Positions 22,773-34,510 of a stretch of DNA of 64,000 bases are shown here, one piece after another. Source of the DNA: Blastobasis lacticolella (Eukaryota; Arthropoda; Insecta; Lepidoptera; Blastobasidae); NCBI GenBank assembly GCA_905147135.1, contig LR990041.1, forward strand, positions 10,477,907 through 10,541,906. The letters are read 5' to 3'. A program made the position numbers and the translations under genes. Under the pieces are notes generated by a model, which saw only the letters and a program-made list of their open reading frames with translations, did not search any database and was not told the DNA's origin. Position 1 is the stretch's first letter. Every line of letters starts with the position of its first letter.

Positions 22773-24839
22773 CATTGCAAAATTTTCTGGTACAAAACGT
22801 ACCTTATTAGAATGAAATAACTTTTTTACAGTCTACCTACTTACCTAAAAAGTTTCCTTTACTAACAAAGAATACCCTTGATAAATCAAGATACTAAAGA
22901 TTTGAATTTCTTTTAAATCTACATATTACGCTGAATATTGTAAAAGTAACCTCAGCCCTAATAAGGGCCTCATACGTGACAGGTAACAAGGGCCGTGCAT
23001 TATATCAGAAAAAATTTAACTTCTTTATTGTTTTTGTTATTATTTATCTTTAATTTTTATAATATATATTATTATTTCACCTGTATGTAATACCTACTTT
23101 ATTTACAACTTCATAAAACCTTAGTATAAGGTTTCAAACACTTAAAAGTGCCATGAATTTACTTTTTTAAATATTTGTTGTTGCCGTTAAACAATAATAT
23201 TAAATAAAGTCAATTTTGTTGATTTTATTATAACTTACTGAAGTAGAAGCTCTCATGTAACACAACATTTCATAGATTTATTGAGGACCGGGAAACTATT
23301 ATTTCTTTTTTAATTTCCTCGTTAGTTGTTGCCGTCATAGATTTTTATAAAATTTAGAACTATAAAGGTACTGTGTTCATAAATATGTCAATTTTATTGA
23401 TTCTAAATCTACTTTTTTTTTAATACTTTTGATTTCATAATTTTAGAAAGAGCCATCATCGTTTATATCTTTAATTACTTATATGTATATGTTTGAAAGC
23501 ACGAGTTAAATTCCAAAAGATTATTTATTGTTAAAAATAACGAAAGGACTTCATATTTAGGGTGATTAAGATCTTAAATTTAAAAGTATAATGTGGCCCT
23601 TATTAAAGTCTCTGCACTTAACAAGGGCAAGAGAGATGGTTTTAAATAATCCTTGCATTGGTTTGAATTAAATAAAAAAGTACCAATAATGGTGCGTGGA
23701 CTGATTGACGTGTCCTGCTAGAAGTCATGGCTGTATGAGTGCAACCAATTTGCCTATACTCTTCATTATAAAAGCCAAGAATGGAGTTACGAGTCAATCA
23801 CAATCAATCACTGAGCGAATTAAATCAGCTGTTCGTGTGACGGCGTCCATGTTTGTTACTAATGTAGGTTTATCAGACGTTTGTATAAGGGATCAGCCTT
23901 CTATAAGTTATGATGCCGTTCGAGCTAATAATGAATAATGTTTTTCAAAAACCATATTTTAGCAAGCTTATAAACCTCCCATAACTTTTCATGAATAAGA
24001 CCGTTAATCTCTATTATACTACTAAAGCCTCTAGATTAGAACTTATTAGTATAGTATTGTATTTTTATAGGATATATAATTTTGGATTTTCAGCAATAAT
24101 TACCTTATATTGAAGTGAGTGTGGGGGAATTCGTGCAGCAACTTCTCTTTCACTTAAAACCGACATTACAATATGCTTTAATACACCTAACATAATTCAA
24201 ACAATACGCACGTCACTTAAATTAATTTACGTAGGCAATGGACAATAAAAGGCAGATTGTCAACAAAGGCTCGAGTTCACGATCGAACAATAAGTATCTG
24301 GCCCATCGACATAAAGTGAGTAATGGTTGGTACGTATGTAGGAACGCAGGAGGCGTCAGTAAAGCTAAAGTGGCCATTAACTTGGTATATACGGCCAGAT
24401 TGTAAATCGGCTACATAAAACGTCGTGCCCCGCCATTGCCATTAAGTATAAGTAAAGTTAAATACACTCACAGACAAAGTCGAAACAGCTTTATTGAATT
24501 GTATGATATAAGATTATCGATTTCAAACGCCAAACAGGATAAGGGTAGGAAAGTAGGAAGTAAACATGCGGTTCCATATTGGCCGCCACAGAGAATTTAA
24601 TATTTCCGACAAGCCAAATAGAGCCGGACTGCAAACGAAAATGTCACCTACTGCTGACATTATTGTAGGTACTTACAGCCTACGTAGACACCTTACACAT
24701 ACTACGCTTAAACGGTTAAACTAACATCGATTTAATCGTCGTTTTTAAACATGCAAGAACAAAATAATGTATCTACCTTAATAAATAAGACTCGGAAGTA
24801 AAAAGAAAAAATTATCCACTACAAATATATAGCCCTATT
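22773..24839. other. No gene seen; very AT-rich
   Basis: 22800-23690 is among the most AT-rich parts of the window. The 77-codon frame at 23705-23938 has no domain. 24100-24460 is somewhat more balanced but unassigned. Confidence 0.5.
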
Positions 24840-25115
24840 TGTTCCATGGGAAGACGTAACAGGGTCATATTCAGCATAACGCCAAGACTTCCAACGCGTC
24901 CTACTATTACTATCACATCTACAACCCATAAGAGTCCACTGGACTTGAGTCTCCCACACGATTGGCAGGTGGGTTGGTGATCACAGTGTTTAAATTACAA
25001 ATCGGGAAACACTGTTGCCCATTTTCTAGTTTACGACATTAGTCACCTTTTACGTCATCAAGTTTTGGGGTTGGTACAATTCTACTCTGCCGGATACCAC
25101 ACGACCCACGGCACA
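24840..25115 (-). mobile_element. SINE-B copy, minus strand, diverged
   Basis: The reverse complement starts TCGTGTGGTATCCGGCAGAG, continues ACCAACCCCAAAAC, has AAATGGGCAACAG, and keeps AACCCACCTGCC and the GTGGGAGACTCAAGTCCAGT end region of SINE-B. Confidence 0.65.
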
Positions 25116-25139
25116 CGTTATACGAACTCATTTTATGAG

Positions 25140-25400
25140 GTAGTAGGAATCTGTCAAGCCTGAGGGGCCCGCCTGGAGGAGTACCACCGATTTATCTATT
25201 TCTGCCGCCATAACAATGCTTGCATTGTTGTGTTCCGGTGTGAAGGATAAGGTAGCCAGCGAAATTACAGGCATGAGATATTTCATCTTAGTCCTAAACA
25301 GTGACAACGCATTTGCGGTTTTGCATTTTTGTTGCCTGCAACCTAAATTATGGGCGACAGTTACGCTTACTATTAGGTGGATTGTCCGCTCGCTTATCAC
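25140..25400 (+). repeat. Interspersed repeat H
   Basis: It contains GCCCGCCTGGAGGAGTACCA, TATTTCTGCCGCCATAAC, GGATAAGGTAGCCAGCG and AATTACAGGCATGAG. The same ordered blocks occur at 29480-29690 (plus), 44395-44700 (minus) and in part at 29926-30060. The layout resembles an abundant moth short retroelement 3' end. The open frames at 25128-25407 are inside it. Confidence 0.75.
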
Positions 25401-28400
25401 TGCCTAGAATAAACACAATACACATGTAACAACTTATATATAAATAATATTTGGTACGTCAGGTTTAATTTTTGTGGTCATCACGAAATGAACGTGTAAC
25501 GAAAAGACTGGATACTCTCATAACAGGACCCAAGACCCGGAGGTCTGCCCAAATAGCAGGAAACAAAACACCCAAATGTGTTACATTACATACAACGGCC
25601 GTGCTAGGCAATTCGTTTATTCCATTCGTAACTAAACTACTACTGAAATGCGAGTAAAACGACGAGATGACGGCCTCGGAATGTGATTGAAACGTGTCGC
25701 GTTCCCTTGCGGCACCCCATTTAATGCTTTCCCATGTTTCCCTGGTGCTCCATAATAAAATCTGCGTTCTATTGGTGAAATGGCATACTTTTATGAAGGC
25801 CGTTAAATTAGACTGTCCTCTGAATAGGTATCGCAATATTTTTAAACAATCGTAATGTTTGAAAATGCTTAAGTAGCCCATTTGATGGAAGTGTTAAAGT
25901 AGGTACGGTAATCAGTGTAAGTACATAATGATGGGCACTTTTTTTAATAGAGTTTAGATTTTGAGAAAAGAACTGCAAATAACGAATTGAAATGTAAAAA
26001 AATTAGACCAATAATCACTAGGCCACTATTAATACTTTGGCTATATATTATTATTATTATTTAAATTTAAAATCAACTAAATCCCTTTAAGCCTATTTTG
26101 CAATACCAACTCGAAATGACTAATTATATTTAGTTTAGGAGCATGGAATTCTAACAAAAAGTCACGCAGTTAGCGTTTATTTTCAATTATAGGAGGCAAT
26201 TATTTAAATTCAGCACAACCGACGCTAAAAATGGAAATGTCCAAGCGTCCTACAGCCAGCGGTTTTTTCGTCCATAATTCGGTGCGCACTCTGCGCCACC
26301 TGCATTTAACAGGCAAAACGAGATCCGCATCACAAATCTAACCACATTTAAATTTTATATTTCAAGAATGGACCCACAAATTGTACCTACCTACTTGTGA
26401 TTTCTGGATGCTAATACGACGATAGAAGAGATTACAAGATTTTAAAGTAAGTTCTTCATTAAACTGAAAAAAGCCACAAATGAGTATCTAAGAATGATGT
26501 CTGAGGATCTTACTTAACATTTAGTGAGACGGAATAAGAGCCTATTACGTACAGTATCCGATCCTAGTCTAGAAAAATACGAGTAAATACCTGCATCTAC
26601 GAGTACAATATGTCAAGATTGTGTTGAAGTTCCAATGGCGGAAACTGCTACTTCTGAATACGGAATACAGAGGTACTTCACAATCAAAATTAGTTTGTAC
26701 GCTTTCTTGCCATGCCCATGCTACAACTTAATGCGGGGATGGCGTCAATTTCATCGAAACGAATGATTTTTAAACGTCCAGATAGACGTGATAGAACACA
26801 ATTCTAATCTTAAAAAAATACAGAGGATAGCTAAAGAACTAAACTAATAGTATCGCTGATTACATTTTCGAAAATCTTATTGTTTTTGTATTGCAAAAAA
26901 AATCAACAACAACCTAGTATATAAATCTCTTTGGAACTATACTATAGAAATTAGTTTTAATCGTGTAGATGTCAGGATATACAGTCACGACTACTATTTC
27001 TATTGTTCAGATATGTAGATCTATAACTAAACTAAAACTCCGAATAGAGTTGATATTTCGGGGATATTTTTTTATAACAAGCAAAAATCTATCAAAATTA
27101 GCAATTTTTCGCACTAAACTACGCATCCAAAACCCGTGATACGACAATTAACCTTATTCTATGCGCAACGCGTTCCAGTTTGGTCTGTCAGTGTTACATA
27201 AACAAAGACTGGCGGACGGGGGAGGCCGTCCGATAAACTTGACAAACTAGAAAAGTCGGACATCAGTGTAGGTATAGGCGGACATAGAAATAGTATTGTA
27301 GCTACCTCGGACAAGTTGTTTTCGGATTCGAATTATATTCAGTGTGTAAACAAACCACTATGTTAACCTAATGAGTGATTTATTTACAATATGGTTTTGG
27401 TGCACGCCCAAAAAACTGCTGATCGATGTACAAGCAAGCCGTTTAGGACACGTGTACTGGATACCCAAACAAGTATAAACATTCATAAACATAACAAAAA
27501 TACCCGAACATAAATTTGTGATTCGAACCTTCGTCAATCAGCCACCAAACGTTTTAGTACTAATAGAGGTATATTTTAGTACCGTGTCGTTGCTTTGATT
27601 TAACAAAGAAAGTTAATCTGAAATGTTACCAAATAAATACCTTACTATTTCTCTTGACTGTACCAGCAGTTTACTTTTCAAGTATTCTCATTTAAGGTAA
27701 GCTTTTACTAATTGGAAGCGAAATAGGAAATGGTCCGTTCCGTTTGACAAATGCACCTCTCACCGGAACTCCGATGAAAGGGTCAGAAAACGACGGCGGG
27801 CTCAATTACAAACTCGTCGTAGATTTCCCGACAAATCCGAAATCCGGGAACTCTCCAAGGAAAGTTTGAGCCCATTGAATTTTGCTAAGCAAACGACGAG
27901 CAGTTTTAACTTTAAACAAATAAACCCGGCGGGGGATCATTGTTCTTGCTCCGAGCGTAATAGGAACGACGGGGATTCATTATTCTAGTGGTCACACTTT
28001 CTTGTTAACATTGTTAATTTCTTGTCGATTTGTTGCCAAATTAAAATTGTGTACGCGAAATATTTGAATAAGCTTTAAAAAGAGAAACTTTCCATAAGGT
28101 CCGCTTGCCTGTTGACCTACTAAGAAAAATAGTAAGAAAATATGTGGATGGATGCAGAATAATTAATGGAATGCAGACTCAGCTCAGCAGCTCAAATAAT
28201 ATAGAAGTGATAATATGTTTATTCGTTAAAACTGAAATTCGTTCGGTGGAACTGCCGTCGCCATTATAACTGTCGACTCCGTACAGAGGCGCGACCTACA
28301 AATTGTCAATGATCCCGTACTAACTAGCAAGTTCGAATCGAATTCGAATGGGTTGTTTGAATGGAATTTGGTTCCCGTTGCGTTCTACTCTATAGGCTGT

Positions 28401-28504
28401 GCTCGGATGAACTTTTTGATCTAGTGCCCAGTGCTCACAGCATAATTCCGCCATCGCGCCACACGCCGCAGCGTAGAACCCTTTGTTGGTGTCCATGCGA
28501 TGAT
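25401..28504. other. No gene supported
   Basis: A 138-codon minus-strand frame (25465-25881) has no domain or repeat match. I treat it as chance but cannot exclude an exon. 27700-27990 is GC-richer and non-repetitive, possibly regulatory DNA. The remainder is AT-rich. Confidence 0.45.
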
Positions 28505-28645
28505 TCGAAATAACGTTTCTCGCTCCTACTATTCGAAAGAGGAATTATCTCTCAGCCACAGTATTTCTTTTGGATCTTTGAAGAGGTAGTATAGTGGTCT
28601 AATTTTAGGTGGGCAATGCACTAGTGACTCCCCTGGTGTTGCTGA
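28505..28645 (+). mobile_element. Family C LINE C-terminal fragment, plus strand, decayed
   Basis: Translation near 28510-28640 gives NNVSRSYYSKE, then SISFGSLKR, a stop, then GGQCTSDSPGV. This parallels MGSFKRYIRGLFRGGQRIGD of the 9.9-kb copy. Stops are present in the frame. Confidence 0.6.
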
Positions 28646-29479
28646 TGTGTTTAGGTTGTAGTTACAAATACAAAGTCTGTATATGATATGGTGTGCATTT
28701 AAAAAGTAATAACTATTTTATACTTATCCTTAAATATAAAAACTGTATCAACCAAGTCGCACAAGATATTATTATAATAACCAAACAACGACCAAGTTAG
28801 CTTAGATTAGGTAGCTTTTGTGGTCAACTTTACCAACTAGCGTAAAGGACTTACACTATCTTCATCTTCGGTTTTAGTAAGGAAAGCAAGACGACTTATT
28901 TCAAGAAAATCAGGAAATTATCTACTACCCGACGCTCAAGACTGTAGCCTATTATCTCTAGATTCTACATAGATACTAATTAATATACGGGGGCAAGTCT
29001 CCTTCGCAAACACGTATGGTGTCGCCGCTGCGGGGAGGATAGTTGGCTAATGTCCGCTTAGAGGGTGTCACGGGCACTCAGTCCTGGCGAACAAAGGCGG
29101 CTGGGCGCCTTGCCAAATTGCGCCAAGCCGGTATTTACCCGCGGAATGCAGCCAGCCTCAGAACAATGCCCCGTGAAGCACCATACATTCGTTTTGTGCG
29201 GAAACGACAATGGGCATATGACAATTAAATGCCGTTTTTGGGATAAGGTAGGTATAGCAGTACGTACGATTCAATTTATTTTTGTCCTTTGTTCCTGTGG
29301 CCTTTATTACGCTATTGAATTGAGTGACTGGTGGTTAATGGTGTTTTCTTGGGTTGGTGTCCATAGTCCGTACCTTCGGTGCACAAGAGTCTCATTTTGT
29401 ATTTCTATAGGGAGGACAGTTTATTAACATTTTACGATTGAATTTTTATAATATGGTTTCAGATGGTAGGACTTTGTAA
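28646..29479. other. No gene supported
   Basis: 28990-29190 is GC-rich with two overlapping open frames (29043-29228, 29065-29427), but no domain is recognisable. Confidence 0.4.
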
Positions 29480-29690
29480 AGTTTGAAGAGTCCGCCTGGG
29501 TGAGTACCACCGCCTTATCTATATTTGTAGGACATGTTAGCCAGCGCAATTACAGGCATGGAGCATTTCATCCTATTTCTTACAGTGACAACGCACCTGC
29601 GATTCCGCATGTTTGTTGTCTGCAACCTAAATGTAGGGATCGTATATGCCCTTACGACCAGGTGGGTTGTCTGCTAGTTTGTCAAAAATG
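29480..29690 (+). repeat. Interspersed repeat H
   Basis: GTCCGCCTGGGTGAGTACCA, TTAGCCAGCGCAATTACAGG and GACAACGCACCTGCG match the 25.1-kb and 44.4-kb copies. Confidence 0.75.
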
Positions 29691-29925
29691 AAAAACTATA
29701 TTACTTACCAAAGTAGGTTTCACTTCAGTTTCGTGTAAAAATCTTATTTGGAAATTAGCCTCTGGAATACCTCTAATAAAAACGACAGGTCTCGAAGGCA
29801 AACCATCGACTGCCTTCGTAAACCAGGAAAGAGGCAGTGCCCATTAAAAATATTTTTTTTTTATATTACTAAGTTGCCAATTTGAAGGTAGACATTTGTT
29901 TCCTAGGTGTTAGGACTGTCATTCG

Positions 29926-30060
29926 TAAAGGGTCCGCCTAGATGCGCCCTACCCCTTTATCTATTTCTCCCGCCGATAGTGTTCACTCATGTCGTACAGG
30001 CGATCTTTAGACCACCGCAGAGCAGCCAGCACTGTACCTATGTGTTCATTTTTCCATACT
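29926..30060 (+). repeat. Interspersed repeat H, 5' part
   Basis: GGGTCCGCCTAGATGCGCCC, then TTTATCTATTTCTCCCGCCG, as in the other copies. It diverges after the first 60 bases. Confidence 0.5.
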
Positions 30061-30835
30061 ACAACCATCTCTCAAAATTTAATACGCAGAAATAGCCTCC
30101 CAGAACCCGACTGGCGGCCACGATTTGGTTCGGTAGCGATTGCTGGAATCTGCTACATTAATATTTGATGGTTCGTTAATTTGCAAACCAAATCCTAGAT
30201 ATTGTGATTCAACTGAATTGTTATCTATTAAAATAGTTTCCATATCTTGACAGGGGATAAATAACATACTAGTTAACTAAAGCGTTATTTATTTGCATCA
30301 CCTCGTTGAAGTATGCGTCGCTCAGGATCCTAATGCAGTCGGAGTAGGTACGTTTGGAATAGTCCAGCTCGCCAGCTACAATACAACATAAGCTGAAGAG
30401 CCTCCACAGAAGCCCGGCTTACATTGAAGTACTCGGTATAAACGAGAAAGCTGCAGTTTCTGGAGGAAATGTATACAATTAAATTATAATACACACATTT
30501 TCTGGTGATTTTCGGCATTGTATACGTTTCCTAGCAATTGTATATAATGACGGATTACATACACAACTTTTAGACTTAGTCCGCATAAAATTCTGTTATG
30601 CCATGCTCCTGAGCAAAGAGCAGTTTGACAAAGTGGACGTTCTGATACAGTGGACATTTTGATTGTAGAGTTTGTAGAGATTGTAGAGTTCTGGAGCAAC
30701 TGAACCTAAAAGACTGCACAAAATACTGGGATACAGGTAAGTTACAATTCTGGATATCCATAAAATATATTTGAGTATTTTTTTTTGTGAGAGAGTAACA
30801 AACAGCGTTGGATACATTTGCATTTACTGGTGACG
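30061..30835. other. No gene seen
   Basis: Short frames on the minus strand (30484-30890) with no domain. The longest runs into the repeat tail at 30836. Confidence 0.5.
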
Positions 30836-30910
30836 ACGAACCCCGGGCCCTCGCGTACCGCGCAGGAGCGTAACCGGGACATAACGCCAAGATGCTGACG
30901 ATGATGACAC
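30836..30910 (+). mobile_element. 3' tail shared by SINE-A and the 34.5-kb LINE
   Basis: CGAACCCCGGGCCCTCGCGT, then GCGTAACCGGGACATAACG, then CAAGATGCTGACGATGATG. This is the common 3' end. The fragment is too short to tell which element it came from. Confidence 0.7.
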
Positions 30911-31188
30911 TTGCGACGGCCTAGGTATTATGATGTCCTTAACCTACAATTATAGCCAGTGTCAAATAAGAAGAAACTTGGCGCGTCACATGGTTCGACT
31001 TGCGCTGCATGCGATTACCTGCGCGAAATCCTCTCCACTGCCATTTGACAAGTCTCTTCTTTCGTGACGCGGGTTATACCACTTTTTATCAGGTAGTCCG
31101 CTTGCCTGTTTGCCTATCACAATAACCAAAAAGAATAGGTAAATGAAAAAATTACAATTTAGCCCTCTTTTCACAATACCTACTTACA

Positions 31189-31967
31189 TCTTAATATATA
31201 TAATTCTTCTGTGAGTGTGTATGTCACTGAACTTCTCTCAAACGACTGGACCGATTTTGATGAAATTTTTTGTGTGTGTTCAAGGGGATCTGGGAATGGT
31301 TTAGATTCACAATTTTGATTAGATTCAATTAGATTCAAAATGGTATTTAGACTTAAATGGTAAATAGACTTTTGGATTCGGATAAAATGTTATTGCGCGG
31401 ATCATTAACTTTAGGATCATTAACTTTGGTGTAGGGTAGGTGTAGGGTAGGTGTAGGGTAGGTGTAGGGTAGGTGTAGGTTAGGTGTAGGGTAGGTGTAG
31501 GGTAGGTGTAGGGTAGGTGTAGGGTAGGTGTAGGGTAGGTGTAAGGTGTAAGGTAGGTGTAGGGTAGGTGTAGGGTAGTTTTAGGGTAGGTGTAAGGTAG
31601 GTGTAGGGTAGGTGTAGGGTAGGTGTAAGGTAGGTGTAGGGTAGGTGTAGGGTAGGTGTAAGGTAGGTGTAGGGTAGGTGTAGGGTAGGTGTAGGGTAGG
31701 TGTAGGGTAGGTGTAGGGTAGGTGTAGGGTAGGTGTAGGGTAGGTGTAGGGTAGGTGTAAGGTAGGTGTAGGGTAGGTGTAGGGTAGATGTAGGGTAGGT
31801 GTAGGGTAGGTGTAGGGTAGGTGTAGGGTAGGTGTAGGGTAGGTGTAGGGTAGGTGTAGGGTAGGTGTAGGGTAGGTGTAGGGTAGGTGTAGGGTAGGTG
31901 TAGGGTAGGTGTAGGGTAGGTGTAGGGTTAGAACGCTACGCGAACGAAGTCGCGCCGGGTCCACTAG
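31189..31967 (+). mobile_element. Helitron-like non-autonomous element, 779 bp
   Basis: It has the expected Helitron borders: 5' TC after a host A (31188), 3' CTAG (31964-31967) before a host T, and no target duplication. A CGCGA-ACGAAG-TCGCG hairpin lies 13 bases from the 3' end. The 5' part (TTAATATATATAATTCTTCT, then CGACTGGACCGATTTTGATG) resembles the start of abundant lepidopteran Helitron-like repeats. About 495 bp of the interior is an 11-bp minisatellite. There is no Rep/helicase coding. Related 3' ends occur at 45441 and 47887. Confidence 0.7.
31432..31928 (+). repeat. 11-bp minisatellite, about 45 units
   Basis: The unit is GTGTAGGGTAG with point variants GTGTAAGGTAG and GTGTAGGTTAG and one TTTTAGGGTAG. 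The variants recur in a three-unit pattern near 31587-31680, suggesting past block duplication. Because 33 bases are three units, the minus strand is open throughout (repeating HLPYTYPTPTL), which explains the 127-codon frame at 31581-31964. The plus strand is G-rich and telomere-like in look. Confidence 0.97.
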
Positions 31968-31989
31968 TAGTTTTATAAATAAATATGGT

Positions 31990-32215
31990 TATAACCTAAC
32001 CGATTGAAACAGTCAGATGATCCCTGACCAAGTTTACATATAGGCAAATATTTTCTGAACTATTGAACCGATTTTAATAAAACAAAGTTAAAAACTATCT
32101 CAATTAAATTGGCTTTCAAATAAAGTATACCACGTTTAAATCGGTTCATCCGTTCGGAAGCTACGATGCCAAAGTCTGATATACAGATACGCATGTCAAA
32201 CTTATAAATAGAGAT
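31990..32215 (+). repeat. Interspersed repeat E, plus orientation
   Basis: Same ordered blocks as 18380-18712 (GATTTTAATAAAACAAAG, GGCTTTCAAATAAAG, AATCGGTTCATCCGTTCGG, AAGCTACGATGCC). Confidence 0.8.
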
Positions 32216-32335
32216 GAAACGGATATCTGGTTACTATCCGGTCTCCGGCCTATCCGGCGTTAATTCACTATCCGGCCGGATACCGGATAGTGCGTTAATA
32301 TCCGGCCAGATACCGGATAGCAACAAAATTATGAA
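32216..32335. repeat. Palindromic TATCCGG/CCGGATA cluster
   Basis: About eight TATCCGG or CCGGATA words occur in both orientations within 110 bases, allowing many small hairpins. A second smaller cluster (CTATCCGGCTATCCGGCTAA) lies near 32780-32812. Confidence 0.8.
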
Positions 32336-33154
32336 AATAACATAAAAGTGATTGTGTTCATAGGAAAAAAGTAATCCCAAAAATTATGAATATTCCTTTA
32401 TCAAAGCACTGTTGATTAGGTACATACTCGTTGTTTATTTAGTAGGCAGATTAGCAAAAAAATATTGCAAAGTTAATCTAAGGCAAATAAAGATATTATA
32501 ATTTGGGTTAAAATCCTACATTGAGAGATAGCATGCGATTTCGTCTGTAGCAGGTAGCTTAAGATAACCTTTCACTACACTCTGGTCCACGATGCTGGAG
32601 CTAATTACCCCTATTTCGAATCAAGGGTTCCGCCTGAGGTCGGAGGAATTGTTCAGAATAAAGATAAAATATTTTGTATACTTGAAATCACGTAAACACA
32701 TGCAGTTGTCTTATTTCCATTCACGCTCATATCTTGCACAGACTTGTTCAGAGACTATATCCTACCAAATATCCTATCTAGGCTATCCGGCTATCCGGCT
32801 AACAACTATCCGATTCATGTCTACTTATAACACCCTTCTTTTTTCTACGAGGGCTAAATATACTGAAGGACCAAACTAGACATTAACATTCTAAACTTGA
32901 ACTTTGCTCTTAACATTAGATAACTGAATGGTGTTCATTAATGGTAATGAGCTTCAAGCGAGACTAAATCTGACAATAATAAAATAGGGAATAATGTCCA
33001 TTGACCTTATATCATGATTTAAATACGATTCAGACGAAAGAAATTACGAAATTTACATAATATTTTGCGGCTCAGTTAATAATTTACTCGTAAAAGAAAA
33101 CAGATGAATTATACTACGTACTTTACAGCAATCAAATTTACTTTGACCATTGAC
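32336..33154. other. No gene seen
   Basis: The 95-codon frame 32592-32879 crosses the TATCCGG cluster and has no domain. Confidence 0.5.
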
Positions 33155-33310
33155 GAAAAGTGGTTCTGTGTATCTATCTGTGGCATCGTAGCTCCCGAAA
33201 TAAATGGATCGATTTGGATGCGATTTCCTCTATTTAAAATCCAGTTTAAATAAAATGGTTTTTAGCTTTGTTTCATTAAAATCGGATTTGTTGTTCAGAA
33301 AATATTTGAG
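33155..33310 (-). repeat. Interspersed repeat E, minus orientation
   Basis: TGGCATCGTAGCTCCCGAA, then TTTCATTAAAATCGGATTTG, are the reverse complement of repeat E blocks. Confidence 0.7.
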
Positions 33311-33394
33311 TTTACGTAAACTTGGTCGGAGTTTACCGACTATCTGTAGGTTAGTTTATTATCTTTTAAGCTTTTTAAACAGGTATCACACATA

Positions 33395-33540
33395 CATACA
33401 TTATCATCACGCCTTTTCCCCGTAGGGGTAGGAGACCACATCGTTCCACTTGTATGTATGTATTATGTTAGTTTTAAGTATTTGAATGTGTTATTGGACC
33501 AAATAAAGTTACGTCTATGTCTATGTCTATGTCTATGTCA
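33395..33540 (+). mobile_element. Retroelement 3' end with (TCTATG)n tail
   Basis: ATCACGCCTTTTCCCCGTAG and GGTAGGAGACCACATCGTTC precede an AATAAAG and about five GTCTAT repeats at 33512-33538, the usual microsatellite tail of a non-LTR 3' end. Confidence 0.5.
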
Positions 33541-34510
33541 CTTGCTGCAGACCTAAAAATCTCTCTCGCTTCTTCCACATTCATCAACCTTTTCAAACAT
33601 GCTCGTCGGTGTAGGAAACTCTTGATCTGATATTTATTTAAAATATCTCCAATTTGATCGTGATAGGTAGGATACCTACGTCTCGGTCTTCAGGTAGTAA
33701 CAGATATCTGTTTCGATAAATGCTAAAAATGTGCAAAGGAAAGTTATTGTAGCACAAAGCCTTTCAATTTTTTTTTATTTAAGAATTTCTTCTTTTGTTA
33801 CGATGAAAATATAACTGATTTATTTTGTGTCGATACTAAAAAAGTATTCTTTGTCACAATATCAGGACGAAAACCTGATCTACAAAAAACGTTCATAAAT
33901 TAAAAATGTTCCCTTTACTCGTAAAGATTTAATATCGTCGGACGGTTCAACCGTACCCCAAATATTTAGTGGGTCAGCCTCCAACAATTTGTTTCATATT
34001 CCTTTTCCCTTTGAGGCTGGGAGGCTAGAGTTTAAAATAATAGACGCCACAAATTAGACAGGATAACTTATTGCCTTTTTTCCAAAACATTACCTTCTCA
34101 TTGTTTGTAAAGCACCCAGACGCCGTTAATTTATTTTTTGAATTAGTCTGCCGTTGGTCATGGACAAATAATGGGCTACGTGCTAAGACTGCGTCATTTT
34201 GTATTGTATCGCAGCATTTATTTAAATTTTGAAAGGATGGGTATATTTTATAACTTAAATAAAAAGTCGGACTTACGCCATGAGGGTTCCGGACTAACAA
34301 AATGTAACACATTTCATCCAAATCAGCTGATCAAGGGATTCGAAAAATTAGTTTTCTTAAGACACATGGCAATTGTTGGTATCAAAACAAGAAAGCAACG
34401 AGTTATAGGTACCTATGTTATTTAGGTAAATAATTATACACTCCACAGACTAGTTACACTTCTTGCTCGGTACTCTACATAGAAGGCTCAATTATATATT
34501 TAACATGGAG
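33541..34510. other. No gene seen
   Basis: AT-rich. The 98- and 84-codon frames at 34025-34425 overlap on opposite strands without domains. AAAAAGTCGGAC and GCCATGAGGGTTCCGGA at 34261-34293 look like part of a dispersed repeat. Confidence 0.5.

Noticed and set aside
25465..25881. 138-codon minus frame as a gene
   Set aside because: No domain, no splice context, and an open frame of this length can occur by chance in 64 kb. Left as unassigned.
31432..31928. Interstitial telomere repeat
   Set aside because: The unit is 11 bp (GTGTAGGGTAG), not the insect (TTAGG)n, and it sits inside a Helitron-like element.
31581..31964. 127-codon minus-strand open frame with an 11-residue repeat
   Set aside because: It is the translation of the 11-bp minisatellite. 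Three units equal 33 bases, so no stop can arise.
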